DNA of 64,000 bases from Pomacea canaliculata (lineage: Eukaryota; Mollusca; Gastropoda; Architaenioglossa; Ampullariidae), in assembly GCF_003073045.1 (NCBI RefSeq), contig NC_037590.1, positions 2,320,016-2,384,015 of the forward strand, written 5' to 3'. Below, in pieces: positions 12,771-25,300 of this stretch (position 1 is the stretch's first letter; the number at the start of each line of letters is the position of its first letter). Both the position numbers and the translations under genes were made by a program. The notes beneath the pieces were generated by a model. The model saw only the letters and a list, made by a program, of their open reading frames with translations, was not told where the DNA came from and ran no database searches.

Positions 12771-14486
12771 CACACATAGGAGAGGGGTTCCCCTCCGTGT
12801 CCTGCAGCCTACCTTGACCGATGAATCGCTTGCATCACCGTAACAGCGTGTCTGCTCAAACTGTGAACACTGACACACAGACAGGCAGACTAAGTTCATT
12901 TCTGAGTTTTGACAGTTAATTACGAGAGTCCGATGTTTGTGAAACACGAGTAGCTTGAAGTGGAAGTGTGTAAACTGGTCTTCAGAGAGTTTATCTCTGT
13001 TTATCCATGTGTTTATTTTCATCGAAAAGTCGGTAAGAAGAAGGGAGGTTATCAGGCGTCAGATTTATACACAGTTTTATGTTATTTCGGTACAAACCTG
13101 GAGTGTATATATGTAGGACTATTTATCTGTCTGTCTTCATGAATGTAAGTGTGTATGTTCTTTCATTTACATAGTCTCACTGCTGCTTTAAAATGCTTTT
13201 ATAGTTTTTACGGAAAGAAATCGGAATGGGAATGTCACATAAAATGTCAGCTTTACGTTTCTAAATACTATTGGTTTATAAACATGTTTACAGAGAGCGA
13301 GAGAAAAGAGAAATATAATGTTTATGTCATCCCTACCTCACTACCGCAGCTGCTACTGATAGATAGAATGATAAAGAGCAATTGAGTGATGATGACAACG
13401 TCGATAATAATAATAATCAGCAGCGATGGCAGTAGCTTTAGCAACAGCAGTTTTTTTTCCTCCTGTCTGTTCCCACCTTCTTCTTTCTCTTTAAGCATCA
13501 ATATATTCACTAAGGTAGTCTGTAGAAAACATTCGTGTGGAAAGCTGCTCCTTCCACTCAGCCAGGTGAGAACTCACTTTACATACGATCGTTGATAACA
13601 TTTTGCCGCCGCTAGCAATTGCAGAACGAGAACAGACAAATAACAAAAAAAGGATGTGTACAAAAAAAAACCACTCTAAAAATCTTTGTTGCAAGGAGAA
13701 TGTGTCATATTGACACAGTGAGCACACAGTAAATACACTGCTCGCCCTCTGCTGAAGTATGTGAAGGAATGATCGACTGCTGGGTGATGAGGAGAAAATA
13801 GTTTCAGTAATATTCACACGCTTACCTTGTGATCCGCTCTCCTCCCGACTCTGTCTACACACAGATAAGGGCCCAGCACCAGCCTCCGCGGGGAGACAAC
13901 TCCTACCCACAGCGTCGACGCACAACTGAGGCCGTTGGAGGCACGACTTCGCCAACAATTCCGTTTGAACGCAAAACACACGCTGCCGTCTGCTTAAAAC
14001 GGTGTCAAAGGTTAGCGTCCCTCGATCAAGGTTTCCTCTAGCAGTGACTCACAAGCTCGTGATTCACCTGCGAAACTTGCACCCCAGCCTCCCCTCCTCC
14101 TCCACCCAGCCCTCCCTACTCAGGGGGATGTAGAGGGGGAGAGGGAGGAGCTTTAGATATCTTAATAGCAGGCAGGCAAGGCAGGTATGGATGCTCTCCG
14201 GAATCCCCCGGCTTGAAGGAATTCCGAGTTAAGTTTTCTTGGGGAAAGCATGTCAAATGTAGGGTGAGCGTCTTCCACACGCATACGACTACGAATACTT
14301 TGCTGCTGGTATTAAGTGGTCCTCGAAACTAATTACTGAGCTCAATTAATTCAGGTAAACTCAGTTTCAGATAGTTTTTAACAATGAACATGTGATCACA
14401 TGAACTGAATAAATAAATTAAGTGATGTTAGATAAGAAAAAAGTAGGTGTTCTAAACGGATGTGTTAACTGCACAGCGAAACCTGC

Positions 14487-14606
14487 GTGTGACTGACAGG
14501 TGTGACAAGCTGACTGACAGGTGTGACACAATCGCTGGCAATGACAGGTGACTGACAGGTGTGACACAATCGCTGGCAAAGACAGTTGTGACACAATCGC
14601 TGGCAA
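14487..14606. repeat. Tandem repeat with GACAGGTGTGACACAATCGC unit
   Basis: Three to four irregular copies of a roughly 30-base unit built on TGACAGGTGTGACA plus CAATCGCTGGCAA. Confidence 0.75.
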
Positions 14607-17047
14607 GGACGGTCATTGGCTAGTTTAAACGGAAGATTTGACCTTAGCCTGTTGATCACTCCTAACCCTTCGGCGCCTGCTGAAAGTGAAAATAGCTGCT
14701 GACGTCATTTTTACCTGTCGATCCAACCCTCGGGCCATTCACGCGTGTCAATAAAAGGATTGTTTACGTCAGTATGATCATCTTTTTAAAAAACTTACCT
14801 TTTAAGGAGATGCACAGGTGTGAAACAGAGTGACAGCAGCAGATTGTCAGGTAAATATTGTGTGTGTATGTGAGTGTGTTACACGTGTCTGGGTTGTGTA
14901 TGTGTTGTGTGTTGTGTATGCGTTATGCGTGTGTATGTCTGTGTGTTCACACAATCAGCTCTCCTCAAAGATGAGATCTTCTCTGTGGACGCTGTACTGA
15001 TGGAATGAACTTTACTGAGATAATAATCCTCTAAGCAAAACATACGAACTTCGGTCACCATAGCAACAGGCACGTTACACTCAGGTGAAAGCAAGCGATA
15101 TCTAAGGTAACAACACCTGCTCGTCTGATCACAGGTAACATCAACTATCATCATGCACCAAGCTGACATCACTACAGTTCTACTCATGCAAGTTAGTCCG
15201 GAGTATCAACGTAGCGAAATATCATACCACACCTGGTGGACAGCGAGATTTCCTGAATCTTTATCTACAAATTATGGGAAACCCCACATAGATAAGTAGG
15301 TGCATGCCTGGGCACTGACTTGCTGCGATTCGCGGTGTGGGGTCATCCAGCGTGACCTTTAATTTCACTTGTTTGCACGGATATCCAGGCAACTGATTTG
15401 AAATGCTAACGGAAACTTCAAACTGCACCTCAGGTTTCAGGCCACCCGGAGAACTGCCTTTAGTGGGTAGATGTAGAGTCGGTTACAGAGCTCTGCTTCC
15501 CCATCAACATGTTTGTGACTACATTTAGCAGCGCCCTCTTCATTGCCTCGTGACCTCTTGAACTCTGCTCTTGTCTAATTGTCTAACCCTTCACTTGCCC
15601 CCACAAGGCAGTCATTTGTTGGCATACTCACAACCACACTCTCACACACACATCTATAACTTATCTTAAATTTGTTAATCCATGGAAATATAGTGGTTCA
15701 AATTAAATTGGCAATAAGGAAGAAAATCATTGTTGATTCTGTTCACTGATGCTAATAGCAATCGAGTAATTAAGGTCGCCCCAATGTTCATTCTTCCTCA
15801 GTCTTCGTGAACTTAGTCGCTAGCGTGGTCCAGAAGGAGCTGCCAAGTGAAATTAAGAACCCAGAACAGATTCCCATCCACTGGTTCGATTCCCGTTCAT
15901 GGGGAAGTGAAAGTTAGTCATGCTACAGCTAATTATTCAGCCAACAAGCAGTAGCTTCCCTGATGACAACACACTTTGATGTGGATGATAGGATATACAC
16001 TGTGTGTATTATATGTATATATACACATATCTGTCTTTGTGAACAAGTCTTAAGACAAAAGATATTTATTACCGTTTTTTATTAGCATGATTATTTCAGC
16101 TACAGCCGAACATTAAAAGATGTTAAAACTGATAAACTCACAATTCTTTTAATACCGCACGCGTAAGCGCGCGCACACACATACTAAAGCACACACGCTC
16201 TCACACACACGCACACAGTCACGTGTTAGTTTTTGTGTTAGGAACAGTAAGAAAACGGTTATCAAGAATATCTGTTAATACTGATTTGCATGTTTCAGCT
16301 ACTGTATATCTCTTGAAACCAGGATGTTTTATTTGTGCAGAGATACATTCACGCTTACACATTACACTTGTGATTACTTTATTCAACACGTGAACATTGA
16401 CATAACTATATCTGATTTAAACAAACCTTATTACATCATTATTGTAGACTACAACAATGTAAAGAGGCAGCAGTGTCTTCTGTCATCGATTTGGTTATTT
16501 TCCTAGTCGTCACTTCTTTTCCTCACAGTGGTGGAATTGTTACACTGCTTGGGAAAGTTTTCAACAATGATTACACAATGACAGTCACAATTATTATTAA
16601 ACATTTATGTAAGTTGTTTTTGTGGTCATGCCGGTGGGATGCGCAAAAAGAGTCACGTGACCAACGGACTGGCGCACTTGTCAAAGGTGTCTGACCCCCG
16701 ATGTGGGAGTGCCCTGTGCCCTGTGCTCTGTGCCCTGTGCCCTGTTGTCTGTATGTAGAAGACGCAGATTATGCTGTGTTAGTTGGATTCGAGGAGGCAG
16801 AAGCACCATCCTGCTTAAAGCCAGAATTCTCGAAGCTTCCACTGCTCTTGGTGGCTGCCAGTACTTGCATGGCTGTGGGCTCCTCTGTCTGTTCAGATGC
16901 GGGCAGAGCTCCAATCTAACCCGCAATCGAAAAGAACTTGAATAAGTATAACACTGGCCATAATGAACTCTATAATTAAAACTAAGGAGTATATCATTCA
17001 GCCAAGAAACCAAAAGGTCTTATTTCTCTTGACACTATGTATAAGCG

Positions 17048-17127
17048 GTATGACAGGTATGACAGGTAAGACAGGTAAGACAGGTATGACAGGTAAGACA
17101 GGTAAGACAGGTAAGACAGGTAAGGTC
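17048..17127. repeat. 9-bp minisatellite (GTAAGACAG/GTATGACAG)
   Basis: About nine tandem 9-base units. The unit length keeps a frame open and creates a spurious TGK-repeat reading on the plus strand. I do not treat this as a gene. Confidence 0.85.
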
Positions 17128-17526
17128 ACGTCTTGTGTTTTTCTGTCTCTCTCGGCAGTTCAGTGTACCTATAGTTACCAGACTATCAACGTCCATTGCA
17201 TGCAGTCTGTTTTCAACAAACTGTCACGGCCTGATGTTGTGTCACATTACTTACTACCTGCCTACCTTGCAGATACGTATGCAAGAATGGACGTAAACAC
17301 AGAGACACGCGCACTTACACATGCACCCACAGCGCACGAACACATGCACACTGACACAAGTACACACACAGGGGCACTCAAGCACGCAGTCTCTGTCTCG
17401 TCCTAGACATGTACGCACGAATGACGTATGACACAAGCACGAATGAATTAAACCGCGAAATACGCGCTCACACACACACACACACACATAGATATATGTA
17501 TATGCATGTTCATGAGCTGTGACCGA

Positions 17527-18927
17527 CTATCCATGACTGACCCTGATGCACTCATTCCCGTAGCTCGGATTTTCAAAGGAGACTGAGTCTATTGCGAGTT
17601 TTCTGCGAAATCGTCTCCTGGAATAAGCAAAAGAAGAAAGCATCAGTTGAGACAAACTCCCGCACAGTGTATTCGTGTGAACAGGAGAGAGTACACCTTA
17701 CTCCATCAACCATGCAGCGAATCAAGAACCGTTAAGTCTTTCAAGTGTAAAGAAAAACATTGTTCTTTTAGGCTTCGGTGTCCACGACTAAACACTAATC
17801 GCATAACATTAGACATCTGATAACTTTTCTCCAACTACATCATACATTTTTTTCTCTTCGTGTTTTAGTCTGTGTCAGTGTGTGCATTATTTGTTTGAAT
17901 GTTTGAATGTGTGTTTTAAGTATTTTGTATTCTTCTTCTTCATCATCATCATCATCATCACTGTCAATAACGAGAAATAGACATCGAGAAATACAATAAA
18001 ACTAGAATAGCTATAATTTTCTACCAAATTCTGCTCGAAAAGTTAAGCGCCGGTTGTTCCGATGACCTGAAAAATACACAATTTACGAAGCAAAGGCTCA
18101 CCTGCAAACCACAGCGACTGTAACCGCAACAGCAGCAACAACGGCCACAGCAGCTACAACGACACCAGCTAGTACAGGGACTGTGAATACTGAAAAATTG
18201 ATAAAGAATCAGTTACACTGACACTAACAATGCCCAGTTGGTTTAGGAGTGAAAGATTGACTGACTAATAAAGAGACTCGCCCTCACCTCTAAAGACTAT
18301 GGATCACAGAGATGGATCAACTCTCCTTGCTGGTTCGGAAGTATATTGATCTGCTTATTGTTTCACATTTACATGCATGCTCAAACGTTTATGAAAAAAA
18401 CTGAAGGAATCTCGGGTTTTGTGAGAGTGGCATCAATGATGCAAAACTCAGCTGCACTGCTCTGCCTTTCTGTTAAAAATGTAGTGCGGGGCAGCTTTTG
18501 TCCTGATGACTTGGCAAGCCTCGGTACAAGATTCTATTTCCTGAAGTCGGGTTGAATACTTTTTTTTGAGAGTCACGTTAACACGTATATCATCAGGTTC
18601 ATAAAGAAGTAAAACTGATAATTTCACGTTTTTCTATAGATTAAATAATTAACATGTGGTACCAGCTCTAAAGGAGAACATGAAGGTATTTTACCTTTTT
18701 GTGTGAATGGTGATGTTTTGGGTGAGTATGTCGAGAACAGAAAGCGGGCATTTATCCAGATTTGAAAAGTAATATTTTGCCCAGAGTTCTTACCTATTAC
18801 TTTCTAATAAAAGACGGCATACTAGAATGGCAAGAGGTTTCAGGAAACAAAAATTCTATGCTAATGAACTCACTATTGTCATGTGTCCCTTCTCCTTGAA
18901 TCTTGGCACTGTCTGGCTGGAAATCTT
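17527..18927 (-). other. Membrane linker, TM helix and cytoplasmic tail exons
   Basis: Linker exon 18927-18874 is acidic. Exon 18189-18102 encodes a helix of Val and Ala (PVLAGVVVAAVAVVAAVAVT...). Exon 17617-17527 encodes a basic stop-transfer stretch (RRRFRRK), then SFENPSYG and the stop TAG at 17529-17527. NPSY fits the NPxY class bound by PTB domains and used in endocytosis. The tail is about 30 residues, too short for an enzyme domain, so any signalling would need adaptors. Confidence 0.88.
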
Positions 18928-21900
18928 CTGCAAACAAAAGGAAATATAGAAGTATGAAACATCACTGATTACTACCAACGAGCAGCTAATGTTTTCTCTG
19001 TCAAGAACAAAACTTAGAAAGCTTGACTTGGCAAGACCTACCAGGGACGGTGATGTTGATGGCCTCAGAAGCCTGACTATTGCCCAAATCATTGCCGGCA
19101 ACAATCCAAATTTTGTACGAACTGCCTGGTGCGATGTTAGAGATGGCGTAGTCCAGGAACTCTTTTGTCTGGAAGTCAGAAGAGACAGGCGGTCTTTTAT
19201 CTGAGTTTGCTTTAAAAATAATACTTGCCGTTTTTTGAGGAGATCTTCATTCTGTAATCAGCAATGGCATGTGGATGGCAGCTTGCTAAACATCTGCTGA
19301 ACATTTAATTACAACAACCCTATCATGCCCAGACCGTTCATGCCCTGCCACACACACAGGCGCTCGCGCATGTACACGCACACCCACACGCACAACCAAA
19401 ACACTACCACGACAATGTATGTCCAGGTAAATCCAACATTTTGCCCTCAAGTTAACTGTCACAGGGTCACACGCATGTCCCAGCTGTGAGTGTTGATTGT
19501 TAATGACCATGGGCTTTGTTTGTGACAACATGTAGCAGTCCGAGGTGAGAAGGTCACTCACCAGCACGTGCTGTGTTGGTTTTGCTTTCGTAGACGAGGC
19601 GATGTTGACCCTGTACCACTTGACTTTATCTTTATTTTTCGCCGGACGTCCCCATGTCACCTTGATTGCGTTTGGAGTCAGCGTGGCTGACACTTCTGTT
19701 GGAGGCGATGGCAAACTGCCTAAAAACAACATTTTGCACCTTTTGTAAAGTGATCATTAAGCCAAACCAAATCCATCAATCAACCCCACATCCATTCGTC
19801 GTTGTTTGTTTGTACGTTATTTCAGGTAAGCAGCTACAACTGTTCCCCAATATTCGTAACTGCATCCACATAAATATATACATAAGTGTATCTGTGTTCA
19901 CAGAAAAGAGAGAAAAAGAGCTTTCTCTCTCTCTCTCACACACACACACACTTTACTCACTAGTTCCCATTTCAAAGCAGTCAAATAGTTCGTTAGAATA
20001 GGACAAGCAGTTGAAATGTTTCGACTGGGACGAGTTCTCCGAGAAATGTCCGGAGCAGACTGGCCAGCAGAACTCCGGCACCCTGCTTTCCCGGCAGCAC
20101 TGTGTGTGGTCAAAATCGTCTGTACCTGCACAAACAACAACAACTTAAACATAAAGTCGTGTTTTCTAATTTCGAATGTAGTCCTGGTCCATAGTCCTGG
20201 CACTATACTGACATATAAAATCTGCAATACACCATTTCAACACTACTCTCGAGACGGGCACAGGAATGCCAATGTAAGAAGTTATCACATAATCAACAAT
20301 CATATTACAGATTTAAGCTTTTGTAACATAATTAAGCGGTAATGAAGCGCCTGAAGACAAATCTCTCTCAGGTAACGCATCTGTCAAAATAACACAGGTA
20401 ACTTACTTCACAAACTAACAGGCAAACACCTCACAAAACAACAGGTCAGGCATCTCGCACACCACCACAGGCAACACAATTCACAAAATATCAAAGATAA
20501 AACACATCATAACACAAAACATGTGAAGTGCCACACATCCGATAGAATAAAATAGTTTCAGTACACACCAGCGTCACATCTGACGATGCTCTGCAAGTGG
20601 TCCGAGCACGATGCATGGTTTTTGTCAAGAAATTCTATCAAGTTGAAGGTGTGGGAGCACAAAGGTAAGCAGAGGTCAGGGACACCCACCTTCCTGCAAC
20701 AGTCTGGACAAAGCAACAAAAACATATTCACTAGGAGCAAGTAAGAGTGATTAGATGTTACCTGGTGGTTACAGCCGCGGCGTGCAAACTACTCTGTCCG
20801 ACACCAGTGTCATGCACTGCACTCCTCCCCAAGTTAATGCAGCTGTGGATACCTGACTCCGGTGATGGTTGCAAAAGTGAGGCAGCAGGAGTGGGGGGAT
20901 GGAGGAGATGGGTAGCGCCGTGACAATGACCGACCGCGAGAAACACCTCGCTCCACTCCGACCACACGGTCACGGAGCCATCCCTACCTTTACTTTACCT
21001 GTGAAAGTGGGGACTTGGAAAAGGAGATAAGAGGAGACTGACAGCAGCTTGTAGTAGCAGAAGGAATTTACAGGAATAAAACTGGAAACCCCACAACAAC
21101 TTTCGTCCATCGATCAACATTCTAACTGGACTTTCCACCTAAAGCTGACTCATAACTACAGAAGATGAATAAAAATATTCCTACACTGTACACAACTCGT
21201 TTCTTGTCTTAATATTCTGTGTTTACCTGTGGCGTTTCCTGTTGCATTCTGAATGGGTGTGACAGGCGTGGTGGATGTCAGGTCAGGCTCTGTAGAAACA
21301 AGTGTAGTCATGGATACGAGGTCAGGCTCTGTAGAAACAAGTGCAGTCATGGATGTCAGGTCAGTCTCTGTAGAAACAGGTGTAGTGATGGATGTCAGGT
21401 CAGGCTCTGTAGAAACAAGTGTAGTCATGGATACGAGGTCAGTCTCTGTAGAAACAAGAGTAGTCATGGATGTCAGGTCAGGCTCTGTAGAAACAAGTGT
21501 AGTCATGGATACGAGGTCAGTCTCTGTAGAAACAAGAGTAGTCATGGATGTCAGGTCAGGCTCTGTAGAAACAAGTGTAGTCATGGATATGGGGTTAGTC
21601 TCTGTAGAAACAAGTGCAGTCATGGATACGAGGTCAGGCTCTGTAGAAACAAGTGCAGTCATTAAATTATTTCGAAATAATGGCCTTCACTAAAGGCTCA
21701 AAACTAAAGTCAGAGTCAGTTTGCACTTGAAAACAGGGTGACAGTTTTTTTTTTAATTTAAGGCATTGTCAGGTTAAAACTGGCCTCAAGAAAATATTTC
21801 TGAAACATTTTTAGTTTTCAACTCTAACCTGTAAATCTCACTTGCCCGGATGAGGAACCGTACTGATTGTAAGCCATACACTGGTAGAAGCCATAGTCAC

Positions 21901-22332
21901 TGGGCACCACGTCTTCAATAATGAGTTGGAAGTAAGTGTCACCTGTGTCTAAGTCAGTTCTCTCAGAGGTAAAATACCGGGGATCAGAAATTGGCTTCCC
22001 ATCCTTTTCCCAGGTGCTTGAGGATGCGTTGGTAAATGGGTGACCTTTGAACCAACATTGCAGCACAGCTGGAGTATCAGCAAGACTGTCCATGAAGCTG
22101 TCCTTCAGAAGGGGCGCGTCTGAAAGCATGAAGATCTCATTTAAAACACTCAATCCCTAATAACATCTGACGTTAACTGAAAGTAAAACAAAACAAAACA
22201 AATCTTCAGGTGTTGAGCTCTGAAGAAAACATGACTTTACTTAATTTAACCTTTTATTACCGTAATAAATATAATGTTAGCTGATAAATTGGCATAGGAC
22301 AAACATACTTCGCGCACGATGTGTATAATTAT

Positions 22333-22375
<43 letters not shown>

Positions 22376-25300
22376 GGAAATAAGATTTACAATAGTGTCT
22401 TTTCCCACAGTGAGGCGAGCTCAATGCGCTTTACAAGATGTCAAGGGCAGGAGGCAGGGATGCCGTATGACAGAGAAGGGCATCACAATGAGGCAAGCAT
22501 ACAAACATACATGCAGTGTGAATATTGCTGAAAACATGAAAGAACACAAGGTGTAGAAGGTGGAGAAAGTAACAGTAAACCAATTACACCACGTGTTTGT
22601 GAAGGAGATAGGAACGAAGAGGTAGAAGCAGTTGTCTATCAATATGCAAAGGTTCTCATTATTTGAGTAGGATTAACAAATCTTTAGTTTTGTGATGAAG
22701 TTCGTCCGCTAATTTGCAGCAGAAATTTTCTTCTTTTTTTTCATTTCTTTGTACTTGTACCCTGAGATGTCCCGGGGAGTGATCCTGGAGGCAATGAGTC
22801 GGTGTGATGAGTCGATGACCACGAGAGGCCGACTTGCTCTGATGTTGTTGAGCAGCCATCTCTTCACATCACAATATTCCAGAATGTTCTAGAGCTTTGT
22901 TAAGGGAACGTTTACTGTTATATTCAATGACCTGTTCACTGAGCTATCGAATGGCAAAGAGTGCGAAAGATTGAGGGAGCCTTGCTAAATCCCAACTGTA
23001 CATCGCTGAGGTGTGGTTCACATGGTAACGTGTAGGCTGTTCCAGGATCTTGACGCACTTTTCCTCTCCCCCGTAAAGCTAAGGAAAGATATTCCCCTGT
23101 ACGTGCTACAATCCTCCATGATGCCCTTCTTCTTCCAAATGGGCGTCATTATTGCTTGATGACAATCTTGTGGGCTCTTCTTTCTCCTCAAGCCTTCCGG
23201 AAGATCTTGGACAGACACCTGATGCTTGCTTCCCCTAAAATATTTTCCTAAATTACTCTTGCTTATTTTTTATTCAGCGAAATATAACTTTCCCCATTTT
23301 TGTAACCTCAGCCCTGTTATGGCGTCTGAAAGTGTTCACAACTCTGATAACAAATATTTGAATCTCGCAGGCACAAGAGGTAAAGAGTCGCTATTGATAT
23401 GGGAAAGCTATCATTAAACTGCGCGCGCGCGCGTGTGTGTGTGTGTGTTGTTTGGGTTTTTTTTTTGTATGTTTGCGATATTGAACAGAAAGGTTGTGTC
23501 TGCAAACGTGACTTTGCCATCATTGTAGATAAATGTAGACGTTCCTAATTTACAATCTAGGTCTAAAAGCAAAAATGTCGTAAAAACATATTTCGAAGTG
23601 AAAATCAAATACTCACATCTGACATTCAGGTATCTGTGAGCCGTGCTAAGCGAGTTGTTGGTGCTCGCTGTACAGGAGTACAACCCTTCCTGTTCTGGAG
23701 TGACATGACCTAGGTATAGAAACCGTTTCCTTCCCAGCACTTGCTCACCGTAGGTCCATGTGAAATTAATTTCATCTTTGAAGTTGAATGCGTCGCACGC
23801 AAGTAGAATGGACGTGCCGCTGTCAAAGATGTCTACGTCTGATGGGAGGATGGCAATGGAGACATCGGGCTCTGTTTCATATCCCAGACAAATACATGTA
23901 CAAGTGAGATGAATTTACTTAACCAAGTGCCCTTACAAAGGTACGGGGAAGGTCATGACAATCACACAGCGAAAAGAACCGCAACAGACAGAACGACCAT
24001 CTTGTCAAACATGCTTACAAAACACACACACACACACACTGTAGCATGCACAACACGCACACAATCGTCATTATAAGCCAGAGCCACTGTCTGAAGGTAG
24101 AAATACGTGTGGACAGAAATGTTTCTACAGGATATGAGAAAATATGAGGTATTAGAAAACAATTTACCCACTCTAAAACTGTAAAGCTTTTTCTTTAACT
24201 TACGTGAATAACACCCAGCCTTCAGAAACAAAAGAAATAGATTCTACTAAAGGTACCTGTGAGTACTTGAAAAAGTGCGCACGCCTCTGATTGCTCACAA
24301 AGACTGAGCACTACTCACCAACGTGGTTGAGGAGGATGGTCTGCCACGGCGCTGTCGCGCTGCTACCTTGGGAGTTGCGTGCTGTGACAGTGAACGTGTA
24401 CTCACGATTGTCCAGCTCTTCAGTCACGAGGTATGGTGATGTCACGTTCTGCAATAATCACCAGCGTAGTCCTCACTTGTCATGTCACAAACATCCGGGG
24501 CTTCGTATCACTAACATTTCCTCTACTTCTTCATTGTTTGTACACTTGACAACAACAACGCAAATGTCTTTCGTGTGTGTTTTGGCCTCTTTCTGAGTAT
24601 GGCTGTGTTCTTCGGCAATATCTCGAGATCCGAGGGGTGTTATTCATTCAGTTTTGGGGAAACCCAGTTACTTAAAATATTTCACTATTATTTCACCTCA
24701 CTACGCCCTTAAAACACGCCGTTTCCTTGAAAGCAGATCAGAGATAACCTACATCTTCATGAATCCAAAATCACAATGTGAAACTGATCTTGTGGTCATA
24801 TTCCAACCTCGAGTACTTTTTAAATTCTAAAATATGTACTCTTGACAATAAATGACTTGTGTCTAGAAATTCACGTCAGTGAATTTTGTGAAATAATAAG
24901 TTTCAGCCTCAAGCAGTTCTCATGCGGTTATTATCATAAGATAAGACATCAGACTTTTGCACAGAGAAAAAAAGAGTATGTAGAGGCATATATACGTAAG
25001 TGTGAGGTACTGACTGCTGTGTCTGTGGAGGCATATATATGTAAGTGTGAGGTACTGACTGCTGTGTCTGTGGAGGCATATATATATATGTAAGTGTCAG
25101 GTACTGACTGCTATGACTTTGTGGTCCGTCATGTCCCCGGCTTTCCAGAAGTGGACATCAAAGACACACGGATCAGGCTCTTTGCATTTTTGAGACATGT
25201 CCCAAGTCAGCGTTATTCCACCCTTCATCTCTTTCAGGACTCTGAAATGAGTTGGAGCTTCAGGCAACAGACCTGGGAAAATAATGAGAGTGACGATACT

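Larger units (their letters stand above)
10393..17526. other. Gene-poor stretch after the receptor pair
   Basis: I find no supported coding gene here. It holds the 3' UTR of receptor 2, a (CAT)n tract at 11648-11682, an imperfect inverted repeat at 12242-12381, minisatellites at 12682-12770, 14487-14606 and 17048-17127, CA-rich runs near 16170-16220, and probable 3' UTR of the minus-strand gene at its right edge. A minus-strand GC-richer segment ending in a good donor (CACAAG then GTAAGC, about 13826) could be a non-coding first exon, but nothing joins to it. Confidence 0.4.
21829..23871 (-). other. Ig-2 and Ig-3 exons
   Basis: Each domain is one phase 1-1 exon. Ig-2 (23871-23617) has Cys in SILLACDAFNF, Trp in NFTWTYG and GLYSCTAST. 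Ig-3 (22119-21829) has AVLQCWFKG, STWEKDGKPI and DYGFYQCMAYNQYG. The intron between them (22120-23616) carries an (AAC)n tract and a minus-strand reverse-transcriptase fragment. Confidence 0.9.

Noticed and set aside
13491..13979. Minus-strand open frame with a good donor near 13826
   Set aside because: Composition is low-complexity after the donor and no matching acceptor or domain was found; at most a non-coding exon.
15820..15900. GGTTCGATTCC at 15883 looks like a tRNA/SINE B-box with a weak A-box upstream
   Set aside because: Spacing is long, no cloverleaf could be drawn, and no second copy was seen in the window.
16963..17406. Open frame with TGK/TGM repeats, collagen-like at first sight
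   Set aside because: It is a 9-bp minisatellite read in one frame, followed by CA-rich sequence; no signal peptide, splice context or homology.
21219..21693. Plus-strand Cys- and Gly-rich open frames over the minisatellite
   Set aside because: They are antisense shadows of the repeat; the minus strand fits exactly into the spliced Ig/FN3/DB gene.
22659..22860. Minus-strand open frame with a stretch that looks protein-like (IDSSHRLIASRITPRD)
   Set aside because: I could not assign it to a family, it has no splice borders compatible with the host gene, and stops flank it. A profile search would settle whether it is a retropseudogene.
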